Part shown: piece by piece, positions 1 through 7,886 of the stretch | How the letters are laid out: every line of letters starts with the position of its first letter | Numbering within the stretch: the first letter of the stretch is position 1 | From: Microcoleus vaginatus_C | GTDB taxonomy: Bacteria > Cyanobacteriota > Cyanobacteriia > Cyanobacteriales > Microcoleaceae | Direction: 5' to 3' (one strand) | NCBI GenBank assembly: GCA_040004035.1 | Contig: JAMPLN010000018.1 | DNA: 64,000 nucleotides | Program-made: the position numbers and the translations under genes | Notes under the pieces: model-generated | The model's database searches: none | Told to the model about the DNA's origin: nothing | The model's input: only the letters and a program-made list of their open reading frames with translations

Positions 1-366
1 ATAGAAATGATGACGATTCAGGAGCGCTCGCTCGGACAGATCAAGGCGGAACTTCCCCGCATCACCCACCGCAGTTACAGCGTCCGCTGTCCTTGGACTA
101 TCAAGGGTTCGCTGATGCGACATTTAGTAGAAACTCATTCGCCCGATCGTTTAGAATTATTAGATGGAGTGAAGATTTTTAACTACAGCGACGACAATTG
201 GGTATTAGTTTTACCCGATGCTAGTGAACCGACCGTTCATATCTTCGCCAACAGTGAGGATCGAGATTGGGTATCTGAAACGTTGAAGGAGTACCGCGCC
301 CTCGTTCACGATTTTGTCAGTCAAGCCGAGGCGGCAGTTCTCCAAGATAAATTTGGTAACGTGTAA
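1..366 (+). CDS. C-terminal part of mannose-1-phosphate guanylyltransferase/phosphomannomutase-like protein (cut by window edge)
   Basis: The frame is open through base 1, so the true start lies outside the window and the ATG at 7 is internal. The visible ~120 residues match, from memory, the C-terminus of the large (~840 residue) cyanobacterial nucleotidyltransferase fused to phosphohexomutase domains, which supplies GDP-mannose or similar sugar nucleotides. Recognisable parts are the stretch DGVKIFNYSDDNWVLVLPD and the following VHIFANSEDRDWV, typical of the phosphohexomutase C-terminal domain. The gene ends just before a repeat-rich spacer. The family call is fairly firm; the exact sugar substrate is not determined. 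Confidence 0.72.
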   Translation: MEMMTIQERSLGQIKAELPRITHRSYSVRCPWTIKGSLMRHLVETHSPDRLELLDGVKIFNYSDDNWVLVLPDASEPTVHIFANSEDRDWVSETLKEYRALVHDFVSQAEAAVLQDKFGNV

Positions 367-367
367 T

Positions 368-585
368 CGGGAATTGGGCATTGGGCATTGGGCATTGGCA
401 ATTGGGAATTGGTAATGCAAAAGTAAAAAAATAAAATGCGTTATTTTAAGTTTTACCTTTTTACTTGAAAGTTCATGCCCAATTCCCAATCCCGAAGTCC
501 CTGCGCGGGCCAATTCCCAATTCCCGATGCCCAATTCCCAATTCCCAATTCCCAATTCCCAATTCCCAATTACGCACAGATAACA
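368..585. repeat. Short tandem repeats of the ATTGGGC/AATTCCC type
   Basis: The spacer between the sugar-nucleotide gene and ssb holds arrays of a heptad-like unit (ATTGGGC, ATTGGGA) and, further on, the complementary AATTCCC unit repeated at least five times. The two arrays face each other and could form a long imperfect hairpin. This resembles the short tandemly repeated repetitive sequences known from filamentous cyanobacteria. Open frames across it read GNWELGIGNWE and similar, which is repeat translation and not a gene. Confidence 0.8.
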
Positions 586-586
586 G

Positions 587-1144
587 ATGAATAGCTGCAT
601 TTTGATGGCGGAAATAATTCAACAACCGCAACTTCGTTATACTCCAGACAATCAACTTCAAATCGCTGAGATGTTGGTGCAGTTTCCCGGCCCAAAACCA
701 GAAGATCCGCCCGAACATTTGAAAGTGATAGGATGGGGAAATTTTGCTCAAGAAATTCACGAGAAATATCACGAGGGCGATCGCGTGATTATTGAGGGAC
801 GGCTGAGCATGAATACGATCGAAAGAGATGGTATTAAAGAAAAGCGCGCTGAACTGACAGCTCAAAGGATTTACAGTGTCGGGGCTGATGCAATGAGTTC
901 GGCTCCCCCAACTAGAACCGCCCCCGAACCGGCTCCAATTCGCGACACCGCCCCGGCTAATGTGCCGAGCAACGTAGTACCTTTAGGCTCGCGGAACCGC
1001 AGTTCTAACAGCGCTCCAGGTGGCGCTAACCGCACGTCTAGTTCGGATTGGAACTCGCATCAGTCTTCTAATTCTGAGTCCGATCGCCCGTCGGGTTCGT
1101 CTAACGAACCGGAAAATCCCGATTACGATCCGATTCCGTTTTAA
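587..1144 (+). CDS. ssb: Single-stranded DNA-binding protein
   Basis: A 185-residue SSB. It binds single-stranded DNA during replication, repair and recombination. Residues 1-105 form the OB fold: the start MNSCILMAEI is typical of cyanobacterial SSBs, and GDRVIIEGRLSMN is the usual central strand. Residues 106-175 are a low-complexity Pro/Ser/Asn linker. The protein ends in an acidic tip, DYDPIPF, matching the conserved C-terminal tail (consensus DDDIPF) that docks partner proteins. An internal Met at residue 7 is possible but the longer start fits the family. A palindrome follows the stop and may end transcription. Confidence 0.9.
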   Translation: MNSCILMAEIIQQPQLRYTPDNQLQIAEMLVQFPGPKPEDPPEHLKVIGWGNFAQEIHEKYHEGDRVIIEGRLSMNTIERDGIKEKRAELTAQRIYSVGADAMSSAPPTRTAPEPAPIRDTAPANVPSNVVPLGSRNRSSNSAPGGANRTSSSDWNSHQSSNSESDRPSGSSNEPENPDYDPIPF

Positions 1145-1216
1145 AAATTAGGGTGCATCACTTTACGAGCGATCGCAAAACTTCGCCGTTCGATCGAAAG
1201 TGACGCACCTTAATTT
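1145..1216 (+). terminator. Long imperfect hairpin after ssb
   Basis: Arms at 1145-1164 and 1197-1216 pair at about 18 of 20 positions around a 32-base loop that contains GCGATCGC. It begins one base after the ssb stop codon. It could act as a terminator or mRNA-stability element, but has no clear U-run and resembles dispersed palindromes elsewhere in the window. Confidence 0.45.
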
Positions 1217-1220
1217 AAGA

Positions 1221-1250
1221 GCGATTCCCTACGGGATAGCTTCGCTTCAC
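1221..1250 (+). repeat. 30-bp dispersed repeat, copy 1
   Basis: This 30-base sequence (from gcgattccct to cttcgcttcac) recurs exactly, in opposite orientation, at 2746-2775, where it overlaps the end of lipB. It contains the short internal palindrome ccctacggg. It is a dispersed repeat with unknown function. Confidence 0.85.
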
Positions 1251-1309
1251 GCACTTCAGGAAAAAAAGGGCGATCAAATTTGGCTGAACTACGAGCTAAA
1301 TTGCAAATT

Positions 1310-1657
1310 TTACAGCTTGATCGTCACAACTTTTTTCTTGCTTTTTTCGTCGCGCAGCACGACGGTATTGTAGGGTGATGTATCCGTCCCCAGCGGAATT
1401 GGCAGCTTAAAGCTGCTGCTCTTATGCTTAAGTTCGCCTAAATCAATGCTTTTCGTTATATTGCCATCTGTTGCCAGATAAGCGGTAAGTTCGCCTTTAT
1501 AATCTTCAATCAAAAAGTCTCTGAAGAAAAGGACTTCCCCAGCACCCTCGACATCGATACCAAGGATGACCGTACCGCTAAACGTTGCGCCTTTTTCTTC
1601 TTCATCAACCGTCGCCATTTTAATTTCCGAGGGGTCTTGACCGGACATATCTGGCAT
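1310..1657 (-). CDS. Small DM13-like domain protein
   Basis: The start is placed at 1657 because AGGAG lies 11 bases upstream of that ATG; an upstream ATG at 1684 lacks such a site. The 115-residue product is a single beta-rich domain. The order of segments (KGATFSGTVILG, then FLIEDYKGELTAYLATDG, then LGELKHKSSSFKLPIPLGT and YNTVVL) resembles the DM13 domain, proposed to act in electron transfer or redox processing. There is no signal peptide, lipobox or membrane segment, unusual for DM13 proteins, and no Cys in the domain. The family call is tentative; a plain conserved hypothetical is the alternative. Confidence 0.55.
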   Translation of the reverse strand: MPDMSGQDPSEIKMATVDEEEKGATFSGTVILGIDVEGAGEVLFFRDFLIEDYKGELTAYLATDGNITKSIDLGELKHKSSSFKLPIPLGTDTSPYNTVVLRDEKSKKKVVTIKL

Positions 1658-2015
1658 AAATTTTTTCTCCTGAACTGAGCGCAATAATTAACAAGAAGCT
1701 TACCTGACGCTAGGGGCGATCGCAAAACTCTTAGGACGTATTTCTGCATCGGTCTTGCTTCTGTCTGAGGTTAGAGAAGCCCGCGCTCGCGCATTCTACC
1801 AATTCTCTCAATTCTTGAGTCAGTAAGTACAGACCGTTAAAATTCTCTCTATGAATACCCCCAAGTCTCGCAAACACCGCCGCGTTAATTCGATTCGATA
1901 TTTAGAATCCTTAGTCTGGAGTTTTTAATTGATTGGGTGGAGAATCAAGCCTGATATTTTTGGTAATTTAAGAGCGATCGCACTTCACTCAAGAAAGGAC
2001 GATCGCCCTTAAAGA
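1658..2015. other. Gene-free spacer
   Basis: About 360 bases between the divergent-end small genes hold two GCGATCGC-like octamers and no coding frame, RNA gene or strong hairpin that I can support. The promoter of the DM13-like gene should lie near its left end. Confidence 0.5.
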
Positions 2016-2249
2016 TTATTCTTTCCAGTAACGGGTTAAAATCCGCATTACTTCACCTGCTAGAGGGGACGGTAAAGGCGGACTCCATTCCCCAACTTCA
2101 GCAAAACCTAAAACGTGCAGCAGATTGATGAGGCTTTCGACTCCTTTGGGAATCCCGCAAATCAACAATCGGATCGGTTGCTTTCCGATGGGTGCGTCGG
2201 GAATTTCTTCGCGCAGGAGTTCGGGAACTGACTTTGGCTGTGATATCAT
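2016..2249 (-). CDS. Conserved small cyanobacterial protein, unknown function
   Basis: A 77-residue protein. The segments SVPELLREEIPDAPIG, RLLICGIPKGVESLINLLH and FAEVGEWSPPLP are familiar from a small protein family seen in many cyanobacteria, so I regard it as a real gene. It is acidic, with no signal peptide, membrane helix or metal motif. No function can be assigned. It is not clearly in an operon with its neighbours. Confidence 0.65.
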   Translation of the reverse strand: MISQPKSVPELLREEIPDAPIGKQPIRLLICGIPKGVESLINLLHVLGFAEVGEWSPPLPSPLAGEVMRILTRYWKE

Positions 2250-2471
2250 AAGTTTTAACTACACAAATAGTCGGATAGCGATCGCCCTTGAGTTTTCGAG
2301 GCAAAGGGGCGATCGCTTTTCCGTTTGTACATCCTCAGCATAGTTCATTCGCTGCTGCAAGTCAAGCGATACGACAAAAAATATTGCCTCTACGGCAATA
2401 CAAGTGTTAGTGAAGGTTGCAGGATGCTAACATCACCTTGCAAAGTCCTGGCTAGTAGTTGAGTACCCGCA

Positions 2472-2693
2472 GTGATCCGTTGGAAATTGGCAGTTGTGAT
2501 GGCCGATCGCAATATCAGCAATAAAGAATTGGCGGCTAGAGTTGGGATGCACCCAACATCTGTTTCTAAAATCAAAACCCGCCGCCGGCTAACAAGAATT
2601 GATGAAACAACTCTTGATGCTTTGTGCAAAGCACTAAACTGCCAACCGGGAGATTTAATGGTGTATGAGGAGGAAAATTCCGATCGCACTTAA
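2472..2693 (+). CDS. XRE-family helix-turn-helix regulator
   Basis: A 73-residue protein that is almost entirely a Cro/C1-type helix-turn-helix. NKELAARVGMHPTSVSKIK is the recognition helix pair, and LDALCKALNCQPGDLM is the typical closing segment. Such short proteins are single-domain DNA binders, often controlling their own or an adjacent gene. No toxin gene lies next to it: the downstream gene is lipB on the other strand. Its target cannot be told from the sequence. The ATG could be preceded by an alternative start, since upstream bases are open. Confidence 0.8.
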   Translation: MIRWKLAVVMADRNISNKELAARVGMHPTSVSKIKTRRRLTRIDETTLDALCKALNCQPGDLMVYEEENSDRT

Positions 2694-2745
2694 AAAACCG
2701 ACTGCGATAGTTAGTAGTGTTGACAGCGACGCACCCTACACATTC

Positions 2746-2775
2746 GTGAAGCGAAGCTATCCCGTAGGGAATCGC
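2746..2775 (-). repeat. 30-bp dispersed repeat, copy 2, overlapping the lipB 3' end
   Basis: Exact reverse complement of the sequence at 1221-1250. Here the repeat supplies the last codons and the stop codon of lipB (C-terminus ending VRFPTG). Confidence 0.85.
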
Positions 2776-3440
2776 ACAATTTCCACTGCAAAAACGCGAG
2801 CAAACTCAGCGACAACGATCGATCGCACTTGATCGACCTCAATTCCCGGGATAAACTGCTCTAAACTCCCAACAGGTCGATCGGGAATCCCGCAAGGTAC
2901 AATTTGCCCAAAACCTGCGAGATCCGGACAAACATTTAAAGCAAAACCGTGCATCGTAATCCAGCGGCTGACTTTAATGCCGATCGCACCTACCTTGCAC
3001 CCATTCACCCAAACTCCAGTCATACCGGGAACCCGCGAACCCTTCAACCCGCAAACTTCCAGCACCCCCAGCAGCACTTCCTCCAACTGCCGCAAATACC
3101 AGTGCAAATCTTGCTGGTGGCGCCGCAAATTTAAAATCGGATAGCCCACCAATTGGCCCGGACAGTGGTAAGTCACCTCGCCGCCCCGCTCAACTCGGTG
3201 CAGTTCCGGCCCAGTTTGACTTGGGTCAAATTTCAGAAATTCCAGCTTTGCTCCCAGTCCCAAAGTGTAAACCGGCGGATGTTCCAACAAAATCAGGACA
3301 TCTGGCAAATCAGGCGTGTCGCGGCGCTCTTGCACGAGTTTTTGCTGGATTTCCCAAGCTTGGGAGTAGGGAACAAGTCCCCAATCGAGGAGTAAGCAGG
3401 GTTGTGCATTTAGCTGTTGAGGGGTGAGAGGGGAAATCAT
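2757..3440 (-). CDS. lipB: Lipoyl(octanoyl) transferase
   Basis: LipB moves octanoyl from acyl carrier protein to the lipoyl domains of 2-oxoacid dehydrogenases and the glycine cleavage H protein, the first step of endogenous lipoate synthesis. Visible signatures: LEHPPVYTLG, the substrate-binding RGGEVTYHCPGQLVGYPIL, the catalytic Lys in CKVGAIGIKVSRW, and the catalytic Cys in GFALNVCPDL. The start at 3440 (MISPLTPQQ) fits homologues; an in-frame ATG at 3479 gives 13 extra residues. Neither has a strong ribosome binding site. The C-terminus is encoded by a dispersed repeat. No lipA gene is nearby. Confidence 0.92.
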   Translation of the reverse strand: MISPLTPQQLNAQPCLLLDWGLVPYSQAWEIQQKLVQERRDTPDLPDVLILLEHPPVYTLGLGAKLEFLKFDPSQTGPELHRVERGGEVTYHCPGQLVGYPILNLRRHQQDLHWYLRQLEEVLLGVLEVCGLKGSRVPGMTGVWVNGCKVGAIGIKVSRWITMHGFALNVCPDLAGFGQIVPCGIPDRPVGSLEQFIPGIEVDQVRSIVVAEFARVFAVEIVRFPTG

Positions 3441-3591
3441 GCAAAAAATCAATAGTGTTTTGACGGAATATTGGCGCAATTTAAATCAAGAATTGTCAAC
3501 ATATAATAAAAGATTTGGAAGATAAGTGTTTTCCAGAATACATAGTGCTACTGTATAAAATATACCCACGTTACAGAAGGGAGGGAGCTCT

Positions 3592-4245
3592 ATGAAGCTT
3601 GTTATCCAGGGTAAGAATATAGAAATCACCGATGCGATTCGCGAGTACGTCAATCAAAAGGTGGAAAAGGCAGTTAGCCATTTTCAAACTTTGACGACAG
3701 AAGTGGACATACATCTATCGGTGGCTCGTAACCCCAGGATCAATCCTAAGCAGACTGCTGAGGTGACAATTTATGCTAACGGCAGCGTGATTCGGGCTGA
3801 AGAAAGCACGGAAAGCCTGTATGCTAGCATCGATTTGGTTGCCGACAAGATAGCTCGTCAACTGCGGAAATTTAAGGAAAAACGCCACGACAACAAGACC
3901 CAAAGTAGTGCCAAAACGGTTACGGTAGTTGATGAACATCCTGTAGTAGCGGATCTGATTGGCGATCGAACTCCCGAACTTCCTGCTGAGGTGGTGCGGA
4001 CTAAGTATTTTGCTATGCCTCCAATGACTGTGCAACAAGCTTTGGAACAATTGCAGATTATCGATCACGATTTCTATATGTTCCGTAATGCGGAAACAGG
4101 CGAAATTAACGTACTCTACGAACGAAAAACTCACGGTGGCTATGGAGTTATTCAACCCCGCCACAGCAACGGTAACGGTAATAGCAAAAATGGCAAAACT
4201 GCCGAAAGCGCTACATCGGAAAAATCGAGTGTTGCAAAAAGCTAG
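3592..4245 (+). CDS. lrtA: Long-form ribosome hibernation promoting factor (light-repressed LrtA)
   Basis: A 217-residue HPF/RaiA-type protein. Residues 1-105 are the ribosome-binding beta-alpha domain (KLVIQGKNIEITDAIREYV at the start). A charged linker follows, then the C-terminal dimerisation domain (VVRTKYFAMPPMTVQQALEQ to HGGYGVIQP), which marks the long form that pairs ribosomes into 100S dimers. In cyanobacteria this gene is known as lrtA, whose transcript accumulates in the dark. The ATG follows a strong site, GGGAGGG. Upstream about 110 bases to lipB contain a TATAAAAT-like box near 3554 and could hold the long leader reported for lrtA. Confidence 0.92.
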   Translation: MKLVIQGKNIEITDAIREYVNQKVEKAVSHFQTLTTEVDIHLSVARNPRINPKQTAEVTIYANGSVIRAEESTESLYASIDLVADKIARQLRKFKEKRHDNKTQSSAKTVTVVDEHPVVADLIGDRTPELPAEVVRTKYFAMPPMTVQQALEQLQIIDHDFYMFRNAETGEINVLYERKTHGGYGVIQPRHSNGNGNSKNGKTAESATSEKSSVAKS

Positions 4246-4291
4246 ATAATTGCTGAGTGCTAATTGTTAATGGCTGCAAGCCGTTAGCAAA

Positions 4292-4348
4292 AAAGGACTA
4301 AAGTCCTTACTACGAACCACGAGTTTTTAGTAAGAACTTTAGTCCTTT
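4292..4348 (+). terminator. Hairpin after lrtA with T-rich tail
   Basis: Arms 4292-4310 and 4330-4348 pair at 18 of 19 positions and are followed within a few bases by a run of six T. This fits a Rho-independent terminator for lrtA. The arm sequence (ggactaaagtccttac) belongs to a dispersed palindrome family also seen near 5142 and 63130. Confidence 0.65.
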
Positions 4349-4420
4349 CTTGGTTTTTTAAGATAATAATTCGTAGTCAGGACTTGGGCGATATTTCCTA
4401 CAGAAAACGGATGAAAAATT

Positions 4421-5059
4421 ATGCTATTGGAGTTAAGACAATTGAAGATTCAGCCAGGTCAGCAATTACTGGTTGAGGATGTTAACTGGCAACAATTTGA
4501 AAGTATTTTGGCGGAATTAGGAGAACGTCGTGCTTCCCGACTTTCTTATAGTAACGGACGGTTAGAAATTATGGTTCCTCTGCCCGAACATGAAAAAGCC
4601 AAAGAAATTATTGGCGACATGGTAAAAATTTTGTTGGAAACACGACAAATAGCATTTGAGTCGTTAGGTTCGACAACGTTGAAAAATGAACGCATGAGTC
4701 AGGCTGTAGAACCGGATACCTGTTTTTACATTCAAAATCAAGCAGCCGTTATCGGTAAAAATCGCCTCGATATGAGTGTTGATCCGCCCCCAGACTTAGC
4801 TATAGAAATTGATCTCACCTCTCGCACGCAGTTGGATAATTATCAAATTCTAGGAGTGCCGGAACTTTGGCGATACGCACGGCGAGGGCTACAAATCAAC
4901 GTCTTGCAAGCCGAACAATATATTGAGTCTGAGGTTAGTCCCACTTTCCCTAATATCCCGATTGTCGAACTGGTGAATCAGTACACTCAGCAGAGTCAAG
5001 TTGCTGGTAGAACTCACGCTATTCAAGCTTTTAAAAATTGGGTACGGGAAAACCTCTAG
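4421..5059 (+). CDS. Uma2 family (DUF820) putative endonuclease
   Basis: A 212-residue protein of the Uma2 family, greatly expanded in cyanobacteria and built on the PD-(D/E)XK nuclease fold. Visible landmarks: LSYSNGRLEIMVP near the N-terminus, VEPDTCFYIQ containing the first acidic residue (EPD), then DLAIEIDLTSRTQLDN, which carries the second acid but has Thr where active members usually have Lys, and GVPELWRY. The substrate of any family member is uncertain and many copies may be inactive. It stands alone between palindromic elements. Confidence 0.8.
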   Translation: MLLELRQLKIQPGQQLLVEDVNWQQFESILAELGERRASRLSYSNGRLEIMVPLPEHEKAKEIIGDMVKILLETRQIAFESLGSTTLKNERMSQAVEPDTCFYIQNQAAVIGKNRLDMSVDPPPDLAIEIDLTSRTQLDNYQILGVPELWRYARRGLQINVLQAEQYIESEVSPTFPNIPIVELVNQYTQQSQVAGRTHAIQAFKNWVRENL

Positions 5060-5141
5060 TCTGAAAACTTTCTTCCTCACTAAAAACCCTTAGTTCGCAG
5101 TCAGGAATTTAGTTTTTTCGGGTTTTTTAGACAATGAGGGA

Positions 5142-5159
5142 TGAGGACTTTCGTCCTCA
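5142..5159. terminator. Hairpin between convergent Uma2 and prxQ genes
   Basis: Perfect 7-bp arms at 5142-5148 and 5153-5159 with a 4-base loop. T-runs lie upstream at 5113 and 5124. It sits between two converging genes, so a bidirectional terminator role is likely; it also belongs to the dispersed GAGGACTTTAGTCC-like family. Confidence 0.4.
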
Positions 5160-5188
5160 CTACCAACAATATACTTAAACAAATCCAC

Positions 5189-5647
5189 CTAACTTTTAAT
5201 AGCTTCTAAAGTTTTGAGTGCTTCGGCAACGTGTGCTTTGAAGTCTAACATGGAGTCAAAAATATGCTTGACAACGCCTTCTTTGTCAATGACATAAGTT
5301 ACTCTACCGGGCATAATCCACAGCGTAGCTGGAACTCCGTATAATTGCCGCACTTTGTTGCCACTATCGCTCAGCAGTGTAAAGGGTAGCTGATATTTGG
5401 CAGAAAATTGCTGGTGCGATTGTTGCGAATCTTCGCTAATTCCTATGACTTCTGCACCTGCGTCTTTGAAGACTTCGTAGCTATCTCGAAAAGCGCAAGC
5501 TTGGGTGGTGCATCCGGGTGTGTCGTCTTTGGGATAAAAGTAGACTATGACGTTTTTTTTCCCTTTAAAATCTTTGAGGCTGACTGATGTGCCAGTTTGA
5601 GATGGTAAGGTAAAATCGGGTGCGGTGTCTCCTACTTTGACTGTCAT
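5189..5647 (-). CDS. prxQ: Thioredoxin-dependent peroxiredoxin, PrxQ/BCP type
   Basis: A 152-residue atypical 2-Cys peroxiredoxin that reduces hydrogen peroxide and organic hydroperoxides with electrons from thioredoxin. The peroxidatic Cys46 sits in YPKDDTPGCTTQACAFRD and the resolving Cys51 is five residues later, the spacing that defines the PrxQ/BCP group. The N-terminal VGDTAPDFTLPSQTG is also typical. The start ATG at 5647 gives the expected length. Cyanobacteria usually have several prxQ genes, so the numbered paralogue is not resolved. Confidence 0.92.
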   Translation of the reverse strand: MTVKVGDTAPDFTLPSQTGTSVSLKDFKGKKNVIVYFYPKDDTPGCTTQACAFRDSYEVFKDAGAEVIGISEDSQQSHQQFSAKYQLPFTLLSDSGNKVRQLYGVPATLWIMPGRVTYVIDKEGVVKHIFDSMLDFKAHVAEALKTLEAIKS

Positions 5648-5937
5648 GTTTTTTTAACTTAGTAGAGCTGTTTGCGGGAAATTTGAACTTTTGTTATTGT
5701 ACAGTTTTTTGTGACCAATAGTTCGCAGTTGCGATCGCCCGATTCGGCAGCCTCCCATTTGTGCTTTCTCGCAATCCTAAAAAAAACCGTTTTTACACAA
5801 TCTGGATGCAGCCAACGATTCGCAGTTACGCGGATTAATTGAAGAGGCTTTTTTGAACCGCACATCCACGGGGATTAACGAAGATTTTGATTAACAATGG
5901 GAGGGGCGGCGCTGAAGCCTTACTACAAAGTTAGTAG

Positions 5938-6834
5938 TTATCGACCTTTAGTCAAATTTTTTAATTCCCGCCATATAGGAGGAATTTGACCGGAGTGTGT
6001 TCGGGGCTGGGTGAGGATTCCTTGAGTGGGACTGAACAGCAATGATAGTACAAATAATCCCGATGCAACTAAAACTATTGCGGGGCCCGAGGGCAAGTTA
6101 TAAAAGTAACTGAGATACATTCCGCTAATGCTGGAAATAACTCCGATTATTGCGCCTAAAATCATTACTTGGTGCAGGCGAGTGACTAGGAGATAGGCGG
6201 TACTTGCGGGTGTAATTAATAAAGACAAGACTAGCACTACGCCAACAGCTTTGAGGCTGGCAACTATTGTGAGGGCGATGAGTACCATCAGTCCGAAGTT
6301 GAGCAGGTTTACTGGCAAACCTGTGGCTTGCGCTCCTAATGGATCGAATGTGTAAAATAGCAGTTCTTTGTAAAACAATACTACAACTAATAAGACTACG
6401 GCGACTATGACGGCTGTGTCGATCGCATCTTGGGGGGTAACGCCGAGGATGTTGCCGAAAAGAAAGTGGTTGAGGTCGATTTTGTTGTCTTTTTGGACGA
6501 TCGTAATTAAGGTGATGCCGAGGGCGAAGAATGCCGAAAATACGATGCCCATTGCCGCGTCTTCTTTGATTGTCGATCGAGCTTTGATCCAAGCTATGAT
6601 TACTGTACTCAAAACTCCCGCAATGAAGGCGCCGACAAAGATGTTTGCTCCGAGGATAAATGCGATCGCCAATCCGGGCAAAACCGAGTGGCTGATGGCG
6701 TCTCCGAGCAATGCCAGCCGCTGTACCATTAGGTAGCTGCCGACGATCGCGCAGACGATGCCGACGAGAATGGCAATTACGAGCGATCGCTGCATGAATC
6801 CGTACTGCAACGGCTCAATTAAGGTTTGTAGCAT
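5938..6834 (-). CDS. mntB: Manganese/zinc ABC transporter permease (ABC-3 family)
   Basis: A 298-residue polytopic membrane protein with about eight to nine hydrophobic segments, of the ABC-3 family that imports Mn2+ or Zn2+. Landmarks: MVQRLALLGDAISHSVLPGLA near the N-terminus and LVLSLLITPASTAYLL in the C-terminal half. It lies 140 bases downstream of the ATPase gene on the same strand, consistent with an operon. Metal specificity cannot be read from the permease; the lack of a His-rich loop in the binding protein favours Mn2+. The zinc system znuB is the alternative name. Confidence 0.85.
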   Translation of the reverse strand: MLQTLIEPLQYGFMQRSLVIAILVGIVCAIVGSYLMVQRLALLGDAISHSVLPGLAIAFILGANIFVGAFIAGVLSTVIIAWIKARSTIKEDAAMGIVFSAFFALGITLITIVQKDNKIDLNHFLFGNILGVTPQDAIDTAVIVAVVLLVVVLFYKELLFYTFDPLGAQATGLPVNLLNFGLMVLIALTIVASLKAVGVVLVLSLLITPASTAYLLVTRLHQVMILGAIIGVISSISGMYLSYFYNLPSGPAIVLVASGLFVLSLLFSPTQGILTQPRTHSGQIPPIWRELKNLTKGR

Positions 6835-6974
6835 AAAACGATAAAATAACAGCTAATTAATGACTAACAACCAAAGCAACCCGGTTTGATCCGAGATTTA
6901 TCGTTGCCAAACCCAATATTATCAAAGAAACCGGGATCGAGAGCGTAACTCCTAGATTAATGACTGCTGGCTAA

Positions 6975-7784
6975 TTAAGCTGCTTGTCCGGCAAAGAACA
7001 TTACTTGTCCGCCGTAGGCGCGGTAAAGGTTTTCTTTTGTTAGCACTTCTTGGCGGGAACCAGCGGCAATTAATTCTGTATTTAACAAAATTAAATCGTC
7101 AAAATTGGTGATTGATTCGCCTAAGTCGTGGTTGACTACTAAGACAATTTTTCCGGCATTTGCTAGCTGGTGGAAGATGTCGAAAATGATATTTTGAGTT
7201 TTTTGGTCAACGCCGACAAACGGCTCGTCAAAGCAGAAAATAGCGGCTTCTTGGGCTAAGGCTCTAGCTAGAAATACTCGCTGTTGCTGTCCGCCGGAAA
7301 GTTGTCCGATCGGTCTGTCTTTGTAAGCACTCATGCCTACTCTTTCTAAGGCCTCGGCAGCGGTGCGGCGGCTAGCTGCCGAGAAGCGGCGAAACCATCC
7401 GGCTTTTCTGACTCTTCCCATCATTACGACATCCCAAACGGTGGCGGGATAGTTCCAGTCAATTTGTGATCGCTGGGGCACGTAGGCTACTGTTTCGAGT
7501 CGATCGGCGATCGCTTCTTCGCCCCAGGTAACAGTGCCGCGATCTGCGGGAATTAAGCCCAACATTGCTTTAATCAGCGTGCTTTTGCCGGCACCGTTGG
7601 GGCCAATAATACCCGTCAGCCTTCCCGGTTTGACGGAAAGGCTGATATCTCTGAGTGCCTCTACCGTGCGGTAGTTTACTGCTAAGTGCTTAACAGCGAT
7701 AATTTCAGTGTCGGTAGCGCTGTCTTTGAGGTGGCAAACCATTTGAGACCAAGGATTTTCGTTGGGCAAGGCGGCGGTATTCAT
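6975..7784 (-). CDS. mntA: Manganese/zinc ABC transporter ATP-binding protein
   Basis: A 269-residue ABC ATPase. Walker A is GPNGAGKST, the signature is LSGGQQQR, Walker B is IFCFDEPF, and the switch His is in VVNHDLG. It energises the permease encoded downstream. The N-terminal ~25 residues precede the first ABC strand and are poorly conserved. The gene is divergent from the binding-protein gene across about 100 bases (7785-7886), so one intergenic region may hold both promoters. In Synechocystis the three genes lie in one mntCAB operon, so this layout differs. Confidence 0.88.
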   Translation of the reverse strand: MNTAALPNENPWSQMVCHLKDSATDTEIIAVKHLAVNYRTVEALRDISLSVKPGRLTGIIGPNGAGKSTLIKAMLGLIPADRGTVTWGEEAIADRLETVAYVPQRSQIDWNYPATVWDVVMMGRVRKAGWFRRFSAASRRTAAEALERVGMSAYKDRPIGQLSGGQQQRVFLARALAQEAAIFCFDEPFVGVDQKTQNIIFDIFHQLANAGKIVLVVNHDLGESITNFDDLILLNTELIAAGSRQEVLTKENLYRAYGGQVMFFAGQAA

Positions 7785-7886
7785 GGGGATGACTATATCT
7801 CCTTTTTATTAAGTTTACTGTAAAAATGAAAAGAATATGAAATCATCGGCAAATAGGAATAATCTGGAACTCAGGAGAGGTAGATA

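Noticed and set aside
368..585. Possible CRISPR array
   Set aside because: The units are only about 7 bases long with no spacers of constant length, and no cas gene is nearby.
211..865. Long minus-strand frames across the ssb 5' region
   Set aside because: They read through heptad repeats (GNWELGIGNWEL) and the antisense of ssb, so they are repeat translation.
5659..5865. 68-codon minus-strand frame upstream of prxQ
   Set aside because: Composition is unlike a protein, there is no ribosome site and no similarity that I recognise.
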